Assembly (NCBI GenBank): GCA_002841375.1
Contig: PGZO01000017.1
Location: forward strand, 1-64,000
Reading direction: 5' to 3'
Origin: Firmicutes bacterium HGW-Firmicutes-7
GTDB taxonomy: Bacteria > Bacillota > Clostridia > Lachnospirales > Vallitaleaceae
Length of the DNA: 64,000 nt
Part shown: piece after piece, positions 35,621-45,295 of the stretch
How the letters are laid out: each line of letters opens with the position of its first letter
Position numbering within the stretch: position 1 is the first letter of the stretch
Position numbers and translations under genes: made by a program
Notes under the pieces: model-generated
Told to the model about the DNA's origin: nothing
Database searches by the model: none
Seen by the model: only the letters and a program-made list of their open reading frames with translations

Positions 35621-36634
35621 ATGAATGCAAACCAATTAGATAGAATGCTGCACCAACTGAATGAAATTGAAGAAAAATTTAAAGATATCGCCAATTTGCC
35701 TGACACGCAAAAGTCCTTGAAGGATGTTTTTTCTCGAGAAGCTATAGATGCCAATTGGATTATCAATATTGATAAGCTGGTCAAGGAAGATGAATTGGTT
35801 TCCATCCATAGACATGACCGCTTTATGGAATTTGATTTGCATAGCCATGATTACATAGAACTGATTTTCGTTTATTCTGGTACCATTAAACAAGTGATTG
35901 AAAGAAAAGATATTGAACTTAAAAAGGGCGAAATACTGCTACTAGATATGAATGTCAAACATAAGATTTCAGTAGCAGGTGAAGAAGATATTGCTATTAA
36001 TATTCTCCTAAAAAAGGAGTTTTTTGATTGGGTTTTTATGTCTCATTTTTCAAAGAATGATATTATATTTGACTTTATTGCTAAAGCTATATATGATAAT
36101 AAAAAAACAAAACAGTACCTTCTCTTTAGAACCTCGGAAAATAACATTATTTGGGATATGATGATTAAAATTCTTATGGAGTACTATGAACCAAAAATTG
36201 GTATGGATACAGCAATTCGTAGCTATATAGCACTTTTATTTACAGAACTTTTTAGAGATTATAGGCATAATCTGAATCAAAAGATTGTTAGCCAGATTGA
36301 CATAACCATTAACAGCGAGGTTGTTAATTTTATTGATAAAAATTATAAAACAATTACTTTAGCAGAAACAGCAGAACATTTTAACTTTAATGTGGATTAC
36401 ATGGGGAAATTGATCAAAAATATCACAGGCAATAGCTTCACAAGTTTTATTAAAGACAGAAAGTTTGAACAAGCCTGCTGCTTACTTAGACACAGCCAGG
36501 ACTCCGTTACAGAGATAGTCAATAATACAGGATATTCCAATGTGAGCTATTTCTATAAACAATTTAAGCAAAAATATGGGGTGACTCCTGATGAGTACCG
36601 TAACAAGGCTGCGTTTCAAACGACTTATGAATAA
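35621..36634 (+). CDS. AraC-family transcriptional regulator
   Basis: A 337-residue regulator with a central cupin-like sugar-sensing domain (about 60-130; HSHDYIELIFVYSG, ELKKGEILLLDMNVKHKI) and a C-terminal double helix-turn-helix (about 230-328; LAETAEHFNFNVDYMGKLIK, VTEIVNNTGYSNVSYFYKQFKQKYG, TPDEYR). It lies next to the convergent rhaA-rhaB genes and is a likely activator of rhamnose or other sugar genes, though the DeoR gene at 39727 is the other candidate. A strong terminator separates it from rhaA. Confidence 0.88.
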   Translation: MNANQLDRMLHQLNEIEEKFKDIANLPDTQKSLKDVFSREAIDANWIINIDKLVKEDELVSIHRHDRFMEFDLHSHDYIELIFVYSGTIKQVIERKDIELKKGEILLLDMNVKHKISVAGEEDIAINILLKKEFFDWVFMSHFSKNDIIFDFIAKAIYDNKKTKQYLLFRTSENNIIWDMMIKILMEYYEPKIGMDTAIRSYIALLFTELFRDYRHNLNQKIVSQIDITINSEVVNFIDKNYKTITLAETAEHFNFNVDYMGKLIKNITGNSFTSFIKDRKFEQACCLLRHSQDSVTEIVNNTGYSNVSYFYKQFKQKYGVTPDEYRNKAAFQTTYE

Positions 36635-36645
36635 TAAATATAGCC

Positions 36646-36690
36646 AAAAGCCCCGAATTGCATGAAAACTGCAATCGGGGCTTTTGTAAT
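36646..36690. terminator. Bidirectional terminator between araC-type gene and rhaA
   Basis: aaaagccccga...ttgca pairs with tgcaa...tcggggctttt (36646-36662 with 36670-36685), with A and T tracts on the two sides. Confidence 0.9.
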
Positions 36691-36721
36691 GGTGAGTATT
36701 AATCTATCTGGGAGGAGGATT

Positions 36722-37981
36722 TTATCGAGTTTTTTGTACTAAGGTTTCATAGGTTTTAACCTCTTCGAGCCAGTTTAAACCAACGGGAATGCCGTTTTTA
36801 TGACAATAATAATCCCAAACTGCGTGCCATGGGAAGGATTTCAGTTCTTCTAATAGAGCAAGACGTGTTGTGAAATCAAAAGCTTGTTCTGCTTCAACTA
36901 ATATCTTAGTAGGTTCGAGTAGTGCTAGAAGAAGTGCCTTTCTCATATTTCTTGTACCAATAGCCCAGGCTGCTATTCGATTGATACTGCCATCAAAAAA
37001 GTCAAGGCCAATGTTTATACGATTGAAAAGGTTATGGCGAACGATTTCTTGTGCAATAGCAAGTAATTCATCATCTAAAACAACAACGTGATCACTATCC
37101 CAACGAACAGGACGACTGACGTGAAGTAGTAATTCATCTAAATAAAGAGATAGTGCAGAAATTTTATTTGAAATCACTTCAGTTGGATGGAAATGTCCAG
37201 AATCTAAGCAAAGAAGTGTCTTCTTTTCTAGGGCATAACCCATATAAAATTCATGGGATCCAACTACATAGCTTTCAGAGCCGATACCAAAGAGTTTGCT
37301 TTCAACTGCGTCTTTGTGGTACTTGGGATCGATTCTTTCTTCTAGGCAAGCATCTAAGGATTCTTTTAAGCGTTTTCTTGGGCCTAAGCGATCAGCTGGA
37401 AGGTCTTTGAACCCATCAGGAATCCAAATATTCATTATAGATGAAATGCCTAATTCCTTGCCAAAGTATTCGCTAATTTTTCTTGAACGTTTCACATGTT
37501 CAATCCAAAAGTTCCTAATAGATGCATCAGGATGACTTAAAGAAAGACCATCATCAAAGTTTTTATGGGAGAAGATGGTTGGGTTAAAATCAAGACCAAT
37601 GCCCTGCTCTTTTGCCCATGCGACCCAATTTGCAAAATGTTTAGGTTCAATTTGGTCACGATCTACAAAAGTCCCTTCATTTTCAAGATAGATGGCATGT
37701 AGATTGACTTTTATTTTGCCAGGAATTAATGAAAAGGCTTTTTCAAGATCTTGACGAAGCTCCTGAGCATTTCTTGCTTTACCAGGATAAGAACCTGTGG
37801 AGGCAATACCACCTGTTAACTCTTTGGAATCGCTTTCGAAACCGCCAACGTCATCGCCCTGCCAGCAATGTAACGAGATTGGAATTAGATCCAGTTTTTC
37901 TAGCGCAAGATCCACATCTACACCAAGTTTTGTGTAAGCTTCTTTTGCTATTTGAAAGGACTGTTCAATATTTTTAAACAT
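36722..37981 (-). CDS. rhaA: L-rhamnose isomerase
   Basis: Interconverts L-rhamnose and L-rhamnulose. From ATG 37981 (AAGGAGG upstream) the protein has 419 residues, the usual length. [27 protein letters not shown], the metal-binding [10 protein letters not shown] and [11 protein letters not shown] are present. The earlier frame start at 38026 would lie inside rhaB. It is the second gene of a rhaB-rhaA transcript, 13 bp after rhaB. Confidence 0.95.
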   Translation of the reverse strand: MFKNIEQSFQIAKEAYTKLGVDVDLALEKLDLIPISLHCWQGDDVGGFESDSKELTGGIASTGSYPGKARNAQELRQDLEKAFSLIPGKIKVNLHAIYLENEGTFVDRDQIEPKHFANWVAWAKEQGIGLDFNPTIFSHKNFDDGLSLSHPDASIRNFWIEHVKRSRKISEYFGKELGISSIMNIWIPDGFKDLPADRLGPRKRLKESLDACLEERIDPKYHKDAVESKLFGIGSESYVVGSHEFYMGYALEKKTLLCLDSGHFHPTEVISNKISALSLYLDELLLHVSRPVRWDSDHVVVLDDELLAIAQEIVRHNLFNRINIGLDFFDGSINRIAAWAIGTRNMRKALLLALLEPTKILVEAEQAFDFTTRLALLEELKSFPWHAVWDYYCHKNGIPVGLNWLEEVKTYETLVQKTR

Positions 37982-37994
37982 GTAGATAGCCTCC

Positions 37995-39440
37995 TTAAGG
38001 TAATTGAGTGAATCTTTTCCACTCACATATCATCGATGGTGTAGGATTTGGTTTGTATGTTTTGTTTTCAAAGGATTGAAGAACTATTTTTCTGCCTTCT
38101 TCCAGATTGCTAATATCTCCAAGGGCAATATGTTGTAATAAGACGTTGCCAATGGCGGTGGCTTCAATCGGTCCAGCAAAGACCATACACTGAGTGAGGT
38201 CAGCACATAGCTGGTTAAGAAGTTCGTTTTGGCATCCGCCACCAGCTATATGTATTTTGCTAAGAGGTTTCAAGCTGATTTCGCGAAGCTTTTCAAGGAC
38301 ATCGCGATATTGGAAAGCCAAGCTTTCAAATATACAACGTGCAATTTCACCTGGTTTTGTAGGTACGCCTTGTTTGGTTTCCTCGCAATAACACTGAATT
38401 TCTTCAATCATATTGGGTGGATTCATAAATCTGATATGGTTGGGATTAATTAAGTATTTAAAAGGTTCTGCTTGATTGGCTAAATCAACCAATTCAGCAA
38501 AGGTGTAGTGCTCATCATAAAGTCTTTGGACCTCTTGTATTAACCAAAGGCCCATAATGTTTTTAAGAACCCTAACGGTATTAAATACACCACCTTCGTT
38601 GGTGAAATTGTATTCTAAAGACTTTTCAGTGCAAATAGGCATTTGACTTTCAATACCCATTAAAGACCAAGTGCCAGAGCTGATATAGACAAAATCTTCA
38701 TCGATTGCTGGAATAGCTGCTATGGCGGAAGCTGTATCATGGGTGCCAGGTGCTATGACTTGAGGTCTATAGGTTTGGTTAAGGCTAATCTCTGCCTTTA
38801 ATTCACCAATAATCGTTCCCGGCATAATCACTTTTGAAAAAAGAGAAGATGGAACTTGTAATAAGGTAATAAGATCTTCATCCCAAGCTTTCGTATGAAT
38901 ATTTAGAAGCTGTGTAGAAGTGCTATTGGTAAACTCATTGGTTATTTGACCTGTTAAACGGTAATTCAAGTAGTCTGGAACCAATAAGAGGTTGCTTGCG
39001 TGCTTAAAATGCTCGGGATATTCCAATACGTGTTCATAGAGTTGATACAGTGTGTTAAACGGTAAAAACTGAATACCTGTTTTAGCATAAATTTTACTTT
39101 TCTCATAAATACGTTCAAATTTTTCTAAGGTCTCATCTGTTCTATGATCCCTATAGGCAAAAACATCGGAGATCCGCTTGCCATTCTCATCAATTATGAC
39201 ATAATCTACAGCCCAAGTATCTATACCTATACTATCATAGGGGAAATCAATTTTAGATAATCCAAGAATGATTTCTTCGAATAAAGCTTCTATGTCCCAA
39301 TAATAATGGTGGTATTTTAACTTAATTTGATTTTTAAAACGGTGAATTTCATTTAATATTAGTTTGCCTTTTTCAAAATGACTACTTATTAGACGACCGC
39401 TGGAAGCGCCGATATCAACGGCAATACAAGTCTTGGGCAT
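37995..39440 (-). CDS. rhaB: Rhamnulokinase
   Basis: Phosphorylates L-rhamnulose at C1. FGGY-family kinase of 481 residues with the N-terminal [13 protein letters not shown], the sugar-binding [20 protein letters not shown], and the ATP-site [14 protein letters not shown] near the C-terminus. It is transcribed before rhaA and divergent from the DeoR gene; the 286-bp gap between them carries structured repeats. Confidence 0.95.
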   Translation of the reverse strand: MPKTCIAVDIGASSGRLISSHFEKGKLILNEIHRFKNQIKLKYHHYYWDIEALFEEIILGLSKIDFPYDSIGIDTWAVDYVIIDENGKRISDVFAYRDHRTDETLEKFERIYEKSKIYAKTGIQFLPFNTLYQLYEHVLEYPEHFKHASNLLLVPDYLNYRLTGQITNEFTNSTSTQLLNIHTKAWDEDLITLLQVPSSLFSKVIMPGTIIGELKAEISLNQTYRPQVIAPGTHDTASAIAAIPAIDEDFVYISSGTWSLMGIESQMPICTEKSLEYNFTNEGGVFNTVRVLKNIMGLWLIQEVQRLYDEHYTFAELVDLANQAEPFKYLINPNHIRFMNPPNMIEEIQCYCEETKQGVPTKPGEIARCIFESLAFQYRDVLEKLREISLKPLSKIHIAGGGCQNELLNQLCADLTQCMVFAGPIEATAIGNVLLQHIALGDISNLEEGRKIVLQSFENKTYKPNPTPSMICEWKRFTQLP

Positions 39441-39469
39441 GGTAAGGCTCCTTTCGCTAGCTATAGTAC

Positions 39470-39577
39470 GCGTGCGTGTAGCACGCTCTTATTGGGGCAT
39501 TTAGAAAGTTTTGAAGAACTTTCCTAGCCTTATAAGTTTGCTATCGCAAAACGCGTACGTGTAGTACGCTCTTATTG
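39470..39577. repeat. Two hairpin repeats with compensatory changes
   Basis: Copy 1 (39470-39494) reads gcgtgc-gtgta-gcacgc-tcttattg and copy 2 (39553-39577) reads gcgtac-gtgta-gtacgc-tcttattg. The only differences between the copies are a G-to-A in the left arm and the matching C-to-T in the right arm, so the 6-bp stem is kept. A third small hairpin, gaaagtt/aactttc, lies between (39504-39522). They lie in the leader region of rhaB and upstream of the DeoR gene. Confidence 0.7.
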
Positions 39578-39656
39578 AGTATAGTATACGAAAGGATATC
39601 GTAAAAAGCATTAACCCTAGACGTTATAGCCATTGTCAAAAAAAGATAACTTCAAT

Positions 39657-39685
39657 TTGACATTTTAAGGGTGAGGTGGTAGAAT
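39657..39685 (+). promoter_or_regulatory. Promoter of the first DeoR gene
   Basis: TTGACA at 39657-39662 and TAGAAT at 39680-39685, 17-bp spacer, with a TGn extension. Confidence 0.75.
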
Positions 39686-39726
39686 CGTGACAACAATGCT
39701 AATAGAGACGGAGAGGATTTGAGTCA

Positions 39727-40494
39727 ATGCTACCCTTAGAGCGAAAGCAAGAAATTGTAAAACTCATTATAAATAATAAGTCAATTAAGGTCAATGAGAT
39801 GAGTTCGCTATTTAACGTAACAGAAGAGACCATCAGACGTGACTTGGAAAAGTTAGAAAAAGAGAACATATTAAAACGCACATATGGTGGTGCTGTCGTT
39901 ATTGAAACACCTGGAGAAGACTTGTCTTTTTTCGAACGTGTTAGAGAGCATATGGATGAAAAGAAGAAGCTCGCTAAATATGTGGCCGAGTTTATCAAAG
40001 ATGGTGATACAATCATGCTTGATTCCAGTACAACAGCGCTTGAGGTTGGAAAAACGATTCAAGATGATCGTCAGGTCACCATAATAACCAATTCATTAAA
40101 TGCTTGTTTAGAGCTTTCTGCTAATAGTCATTTGAAAATCATTTCAATAGGTGGTATTTTAAATACGAGAAATATGTCTTTTGAAGGACCTGCAGCGGTT
40201 AAAAATCTAAATAATTATTACGCCGACAAAGTTATTTTCTCATGTAAAGGCGTAGACTTTGAAAGAGGTATTATGGAGTCTAGCGAATATGTTGCCGAAA
40301 TTAAGCAAGGGATGATTCAATCGGCTAAGCAAGTCATACTTGTAGTCGACCAAAGTAAGTTTGATAAAACATCTCTAGTGCGCATAGATGACTTTTGTAA
40401 AGTTGATGTTTTGATTACAAATCTAAAAATAGATGAACGATGGATGAGTCAATTAGAAAAATATGATATTCAAGTCATTGTAATAGAAGAATAA
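39727..40494 (+). CDS. DeoR-family transcriptional regulator of the rhamnose region
   Basis: A 255-residue repressor: N-terminal winged helix (about 1-57; VNEMSSLFNVTEETIRRDLEKLE, the family signature) and a C-terminal sugar-phosphate sensor domain (about 75-230; DGDTIMLDSSTT, ITNSLNACLEL, DQSKFDK). It lies between rhaBA and the large aldolase-ABC cluster, like RhaR of rhizobia, and probably senses a phosphorylated rhamnose intermediate. Targets may be the 10-bp repeats at 40701-40740. Confidence 0.88.
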   Translation: MLPLERKQEIVKLIINNKSIKVNEMSSLFNVTEETIRRDLEKLEKENILKRTYGGAVVIETPGEDLSFFERVREHMDEKKKLAKYVAEFIKDGDTIMLDSSTTALEVGKTIQDDRQVTIITNSLNACLELSANSHLKIISIGGILNTRNMSFEGPAAVKNLNNYYADKVIFSCKGVDFERGIMESSEYVAEIKQGMIQSAKQVILVVDQSKFDKTSLVRIDDFCKVDVLITNLKIDERWMSQLEKYDIQVIVIEE

Positions 40495-40506
40495 AAGAAC
40501 AAAGAT

Positions 40507-40543
40507 AAAAAGACGTTTTCGAGAAATCGGAAGCGTCTTTTTT
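40507..40543 (+). terminator. Terminator after the DeoR gene
   Basis: aaaagacg and cgtctttt close an interrupted stem (ttttcg against tcggaag inside) followed by T7, 12 bp past the stop codon. Confidence 0.8.
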
Positions 40544-40646
40544 TACCTAACGAAGGAAGTCCCCTGCTTCTGGTAACTTACTTCTAAAATCAGACGGGAT
40601 AAATCTTTTATTGTGTTGATTTGTCTTTGTTAGTGTTGAAAATACC

Positions 40647-40675
40647 GTTGACACATTAAAAAATTTATGATATTG
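40647..40675 (+). promoter_or_regulatory. Promoter of the aldolase cluster
   Basis: TTGACA at 40647-40652 and TATTGT at 40670-40675 with a 17-bp spacer. The start of transcription would be just before the phased repeats at 40701-40740. Confidence 0.6.
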
Positions 40676-40700
40676 TTTAAAATAGAAGAGGAAAACCAAT

Positions 40701-40740
40701 AAAACAAACACAAACAAACAGAAACAAACAAAAACAAGCA
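40701..40740 (+). promoter_or_regulatory. Four phased 10-bp NAAACAAACA repeats
   Basis: The run is aaaacaaaca, caaacaaaca, gaaacaaaca, aaaacaagca: four tandem 10-bp units, the last with one change. The period is close to one DNA helical turn, so a protein bound to each would line up on one face. DeoR-family regulators use direct-repeat operators, and a DeoR gene lies immediately upstream. It lies in the predicted 5' UTR, about 45 bp before the aldolase start, so an RNA-level role is also possible. Confidence 0.6.
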
Positions 40741-40785
40741 ATGCATCATATTTTATCCAGTATTCATAGATTAGGAGGATTATCG

Positions 40786-41844
40786 ATGTTTCAAAAGGAA
40801 TTATTTGAATTAGAAACCATATCTAAAGGGGTAGGAAATCTACCTGAATATGTTCAGGGTGGAGGAGGAAATACCTCTGTTAAACTTAATGATGAGTTAA
40901 TGGCTGTTAAAGCTTCAGGCTTTAAATTAAATCAGATTACTTCTAAAGAGGGTTATGTTGTTATTAATTATAAAAACATTAAAAACTATTATGAAAATGT
41001 TGATATAAGTAGTCACACCGATTTTGAGAAAGAAAGTGTTGAATTTGCCAAGAATAATGTAGTAGAGATGGAAGGATTTAAAATACTTAGACCTTCAGTT
41101 GAGGCGGGGTTTCATTCAATTATGAAGAAGTACGTGGTACATACTCATCCAGTTTATGCAAATATGCTTTGCTGCAGCTTTAAGGGCAAGGACATAGTTG
41201 AAGAAATTTTTAGAGACATGAAATACAAGTGTATTTGGATACCCTATATTAATCCTGGATTTTGTTTGACTTTGAAAATAAAAGAAGGAATTGAGAAGTG
41301 CATAACCGATACGGGTGTGTTTCCGGAAGTTATTTTTATGGAAAATCATGGCTTGGTTGTCACGACTGACGATTATATGTACGCCTTGGCACTCCATGAT
41401 GAAGTGAATGATTTAATTAAAAATTATCTTGAAATAAAAACCTTATTTCCAGAAATAAAACTTGAAAACATAGGAGAAGCTCATTATAGAAGCAATACAA
41501 GATATATTTTGGATAGCTTTAGTAGGGGTAAAATAGATAATGATTACATAGATAAAGTGGCCTTATATCCAGATCAACTTGTTTATTTAAATAAGAATAT
41601 ATCCATCAATGGGGCAAAGAATAAACTAAATGTAAATACAACAACAAAAGAAATAATATATGATGCTAGTTATGCAGAAGCCTTGACCATTGAAGAAACC
41701 TTATTAGGGTATTTATATGTTATTAATAATATTGAAGAGGCAGGATTACCATTAAAAACAATGTCAGCTAAGGAAATTGATTTTATTAACAATTGGGAAA
41801 GTGAGGCTTATAGAAAAAGCCTAGTGAAGGATTTGACTAAATAA
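40786..41844 (+). CDS. Class II aldolase, RhaE/YuxG aldolase-domain type
   Basis: A 352-residue aldolase, probably splitting L-rhamnulose-1-phosphate into dihydroxyacetone phosphate and lactaldehyde. The motif QGGGGNTSVKLNDELMAVKASG (about 24-45), the zinc histidines in VVHTHPVYANML and the later ENHGLVV match the aldolase half of the bifunctional YuxG/RhaEW proteins more than short E. coli RhaD. The SDR half is missing here but a separate SDR gene follows at 43222. ATG 40786 has an AGGAGG site; the upstream in-frame ATG at 40741 has none. Confidence 0.8.
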   Translation: MFQKELFELETISKGVGNLPEYVQGGGGNTSVKLNDELMAVKASGFKLNQITSKEGYVVINYKNIKNYYENVDISSHTDFEKESVEFAKNNVVEMEGFKILRPSVEAGFHSIMKKYVVHTHPVYANMLCCSFKGKDIVEEIFRDMKYKCIWIPYINPGFCLTLKIKEGIEKCITDTGVFPEVIFMENHGLVVTTDDYMYALALHDEVNDLIKNYLEIKTLFPEIKLENIGEAHYRSNTRYILDSFSRGKIDNDYIDKVALYPDQLVYLNKNISINGAKNKLNVNTTTKEIIYDASYAEALTIEETLLGYLYVINNIEEAGLPLKTMSAKEIDFINNWESEAYRKSLVKDLTK

Positions 41845-41927
41845 TGTGATTATAAGTCACTTAATATCATTAAGATGTTAATAACTATCCTATAAACCAC
41901 TTAAGTTGATGAAAGGAATGCAAAATC

Positions 41928-43193
41928 ATGAAAACAAGTGCGGTCAGATTATACGGCAAAAAAGATTTAAGACTTGAAACTTTTGACTTACCTCCAATTA
42001 AGGAGGATGAAATTCTAGCTCATATTATTTCAGATAGTATTTGTATGTCTTCTTATAAGGCAGCTGAACAAGGCAGTGACCACAAACGTGTTCCAAACGA
42101 TGTAGATCAAAACCCAACTATTATAGGACATGAATTTTGCGGTGTACTTGTAGAGGTCGGCGACAAATGGAAGAACCAGTTTAAGGCTGGTATGAAGTTT
42201 TCTATTCAGCCTGCACTGAATCTCAAGGAAGATCCGTATGCAGCACCAGGATATAGCTTTAAATATATTGGTGGTGATGCGACATATATCATTATCCCTA
42301 AGGAAGTTATGGAAAATGATTGCTTATTGGAGTACACAGGGGATGCATTTTTTTATGGGTCCATTTCAGAGCCTATGTCTTGTATCGTAGGTGCTTTTAA
42401 TGCTAGCTATCACACAACCCAAGGCTCATATGTACATAAAATGGGAATCGCCCCCGGGGGCAACATGGCAATACTCGCAGGGGCAGGTCCTATGGGTTTG
42501 GGTGCAATTGATTATGCCATTCATGCAGATAGAAAGCCTAGTTTGCTGGTTGTAACGGATATTGATAATGCAAGATTAAAAAGAGCCAGTGAAGTCTATA
42601 CTGTAGAAGATGCAGAGATGAATGGTGTTACATTGAAATATATTAATACAGCAGAATTAGAAAACCCTGTTCAAGCGCTCAAGGCGTTGACAGGTGGTAA
42701 AGGTTATGACGATGTTTTTGTTCTTGCACCTGTGAAACCTGTAGTTGAGCTGGGGGATGAAATCCTGGGTCATGATGGTTGTCTAAATTTCTTTGCAGGT
42801 CCAACCAATACGGAATTTTCAGCTAGCTTCAATTTCTATAATGTACATTATAATGCAACCCATATAGTAGGCACCAGTGGTGGAAATACAAATGACTTAA
42901 AACTCTCTTTATCTGCTATGGCAAATGGTAAGATTAATCCCGCTTCGATGATTACGCATGTGGGAGGATTAGATTGTGTCATAGAAACTACTTTGAATCT
43001 TCCTAAAATTCCAGGAGGGAAAAAGCTGATTTATACAAATGTATCTATGCCTTTAACAGCTATTAATGATTTTGAGGAAAAAGGTAAGGATAATCTAGTA
43101 TTCAAAATGCTCGCAGAAATTGTGGCGAGGCATAATGGGTTATGGTCACTTGAAGCTGAGCAATATTTGCTCGAGAATTCAAAAAGTATTTAA
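41928..43193 (+). CDS. Zinc-type alcohol dehydrogenase, sorbose-1-phosphate-reductase-like
   Basis: A 421-residue medium-chain dehydrogenase with GHEFCGVLVEVG (zinc-binding GHE motif), a Rossmann segment GNMAILAGAGPMGLGAIDY and a long C-terminal part. The length and motifs resemble L-sorbose-1-phosphate reductase (SorE) proteins. In this cluster it may reduce or oxidise a sugar phosphate or lactaldehyde; the substrate is not determined. It is third from the cluster promoter, 83 bp after the aldolase. Confidence 0.75.
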   Translation: MKTSAVRLYGKKDLRLETFDLPPIKEDEILAHIISDSICMSSYKAAEQGSDHKRVPNDVDQNPTIIGHEFCGVLVEVGDKWKNQFKAGMKFSIQPALNLKEDPYAAPGYSFKYIGGDATYIIIPKEVMENDCLLEYTGDAFFYGSISEPMSCIVGAFNASYHTTQGSYVHKMGIAPGGNMAILAGAGPMGLGAIDYAIHADRKPSLLVVTDIDNARLKRASEVYTVEDAEMNGVTLKYINTAELENPVQALKALTGGKGYDDVFVLAPVKPVVELGDEILGHDGCLNFFAGPTNTEFSASFNFYNVHYNATHIVGTSGGNTNDLKLSLSAMANGKINPASMITHVGGLDCVIETTLNLPKIPGGKKLIYTNVSMPLTAINDFEEKGKDNLVFKMLAEIVARHNGLWSLEAEQYLLENSKSI

Positions 43194-43221
43194 CCTAACG
43201 AAGAAGAATGGAGGAAGAAAT

Positions 43222-44001
43222 ATGCGTATAAAAACATTGGAAGGTCAAGTTGCTGTGATCACAGGAGCAGCACAAGGACTTGGAGAAGCGCTAGCCCATA
43301 GATTAGATCAAGAAGGTTGTAAAGTAGTAGTTTGTGATATTAATTTTGAGGCAGCACAAATAGTCGCAAGCACCTTAACAGATGCGATTGCAGTATCTGT
43401 AGATGTGTGTGACGAAGAGCAGGTTAAGCATGTTTTTAAAACAGCTCTCGATTGTTTTGGCAAGGTGGATATTTTTGTTTCTAATGCAGCCATTCTCCTA
43501 GCAGATGCTGTGGTAGATTTTGATGCAGTAAAATGGCGTAAAATGATCGATGTCAATTTAACAGGATATTTCTTATCTGCAAAACATGCGTGTATTGCGA
43601 TGCAACCCAATAAAAAAGGTAGCATCATTCAAATTAACTCAAAATCAGGTAAAAAAGGTTCTTTCAAAAATTCTGCCTATGCAGCATCAAAGTTTGGCGG
43701 CATAGGGTTTACACAAAGTCTTGCGCTTGAGATGGCAGAAAGTGGCATTCGTGTTAATTCTATTTGCCCAGGAAATCTGTTGGATTCTCCCCTTTGGGTC
43801 AATAGCCTTTATAAACAATATGCTAAAAACCAAGGGATTACTGAAGAAGAGGTTAGACAAAAGTATCTTAATCAAGTACCAATGAAGCGTGGATGTACAT
43901 ATGACGATGTGGCTAATGTTATGGTGTTTTTAGCTTCTGACCAATCCAACTATATGACGGGTCAAGCTATAAACGTCACTGGCGGTCAGGAAATGAGATA
44001 A
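43222..44001 (+). CDS. Short-chain dehydrogenase, sorbitol-6-phosphate-dehydrogenase-like
   Basis: A 259-residue SDR: VAVITGAAQGLG nucleotide site, VSNAAIL, catalytic Ser and YAASK, and the C-terminal INVTGGQEM. It resembles SrlD, and also the SDR half of YuxG/RhaEW, which oxidises lactaldehyde. Because the aldolase half is encoded nearby, it could be the second half of a split rhamnulose-phosphate aldolase/lactaldehyde dehydrogenase. ATG 43222 follows GGAGGA. Confidence 0.8.
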   Translation: MRIKTLEGQVAVITGAAQGLGEALAHRLDQEGCKVVVCDINFEAAQIVASTLTDAIAVSVDVCDEEQVKHVFKTALDCFGKVDIFVSNAAILLADAVVDFDAVKWRKMIDVNLTGYFLSAKHACIAMQPNKKGSIIQINSKSGKKGSFKNSAYAASKFGGIGFTQSLALEMAESGIRVNSICPGNLLDSPLWVNSLYKQYAKNQGITEEEVRQKYLNQVPMKRGCTYDDVANVMVFLASDQSNYMTGQAINVTGGQEMR

Positions 44002-44014
44002 GCTGGAGGTAATC

Positions 44015-45295
44015 ATGATAAAACAATTGATACAGGATTTAAATGCAGGAACTGCCATTGAAAGATTGAAAGCATTGACTTCTCTCGTCCAATATGTTCA
44101 AAATGGAGAGATGTCCTTTGACGAAGGTAAGGATTATGTCAATAACCATATTCATACGATCTATTCCTTTTCCCCATACTCACCGTCCAAAGCGATATGG
44201 ATGGCAAAATTGGCAGGGCTGCGGACTGCGGGCATCATCGACCATGATTCCATCAATGGGGCAGAAGAATTTATAGTGGCAGGTAAGCTTTTGGATATGC
44301 CTACTACAATTGGTATTGAGTGTCGTGTCAGTATGAAGCATACACCCTTTCATAACAGAAGAATCAATCATACAGATCAAACAGGTATTGCTTATGTTGC
44401 AATGCATGGCATTCCCCACACAAAGATTCAAGAGATTGAGGTGTTTATGAGGCCATATCTAGAAAAGAGAAACCTACGAAATAGAAAAATGATTGATAAA
44501 ATCAATGCCCTATTTCCAGAAAAGATAGTAGATTTTGATGCGGATGTCAGACCAATTTCGCAAAGTCATGAGGGGGGCAGTATTACGGAACGTCATCTAC
44601 TTTTTGCGCTTTCCATCAATCTCATGAAAAAATATGGTAAGGGACAAGGTTTGGTCACCTTTTTAGTGGAACAATTTGGCTTGGAAATAAAGGGTAAAGC
44701 GCTTGATTATTTACTTGATTTAGATAATCCACATTACAGTTATGACTTATTGGGCGTTTTAAAGGGTCATTTTGTATCCAAATTCTACATAGATGCGGAT
44801 GAGGAATGTTTAGATGTGACAGAGTTTATTGCAAAGGCAAAAGAGGTAGGTGCGATATCTGCATACGCTTATTTGGGTGATTTAAAAAACTCCGTGACAG
44901 GCGATAAGAGAGATGATCAGTTCGAGGACGATTATATCGACGAGTTGTTTGACTATCTTAAGAAAATCGGGTTTAATGCCGTTACTTATATGCCTTCACG
45001 TAATACGCCAGAGCAACTAGAACGTGTAAGAAAGCTTTGTAATCAGCATAAGTTCTTTGAAATTAGCGGGGAAGATATTAATTCACCAAGACAATCCTTT
45101 ATTTGTGAAGCCTTATTAAAGGAGGAATTTAACAATTTAATTACTGCGACATGGGCGATGATTGGACATGAAGTTGCTTCAACAGAAGACGCATCAGAAG
45201 GATTGTTTAGTCATAAGATGATTGAAAAATATCCGATGCTCGGGGATAGAGTCACCTATTACTTTGAAATAGGAAAGAAGCAAGAAACCTTTTGA
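44015..45295 (+). CDS. PHP-domain metal-dependent phosphoesterase-like protein
   Basis: A 426-residue protein with PHP motifs: NNHIHTIYSFSPYSP (about 43-57), GIIDHDSINGAEEF (about 73-86), and later acidic and His ligands. PHP proteins are metal phosphohydrolases; the substrate here is unknown, but it is often encoded with sugar catabolic genes. It is 13 bp after the SDR gene, so a role on a sugar phosphate or phosphate repair product is plausible. Confidence 0.75.
   Translation: MIKQLIQDLNAGTAIERLKALTSLVQYVQNGEMSFDEGKDYVNNHIHTIYSFSPYSPSKAIWMAKLAGLRTAGIIDHDSINGAEEFIVAGKLLDMPTTIGIECRVSMKHTPFHNRRINHTDQTGIAYVAMHGIPHTKIQEIEVFMRPYLEKRNLRNRKMIDKINALFPEKIVDFDADVRPISQSHEGGSITERHLLFALSINLMKKYGKGQGLVTFLVEQFGLEIKGKALDYLLDLDNPHYSYDLLGVLKGHFVSKFYIDADEECLDVTEFIAKAKEVGAISAYAYLGDLKNSVTGDKRDDQFEDDYIDELFDYLKKIGFNAVTYMPSRNTPEQLERVRKLCNQHKFFEISGEDINSPRQSFICEALLKEEFNNLITATWAMIGHEVASTEDASEGLFSHKMIEKYPMLGDRVTYYFEIGKKQETF

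Noticed and set aside
40741-40785. Start of the aldolase at 40741
   Set aside because: No ribosome binding site before it (the region is the 10-bp repeats); ATG 40786 has AGGAGG and begins the family-like N-terminus.
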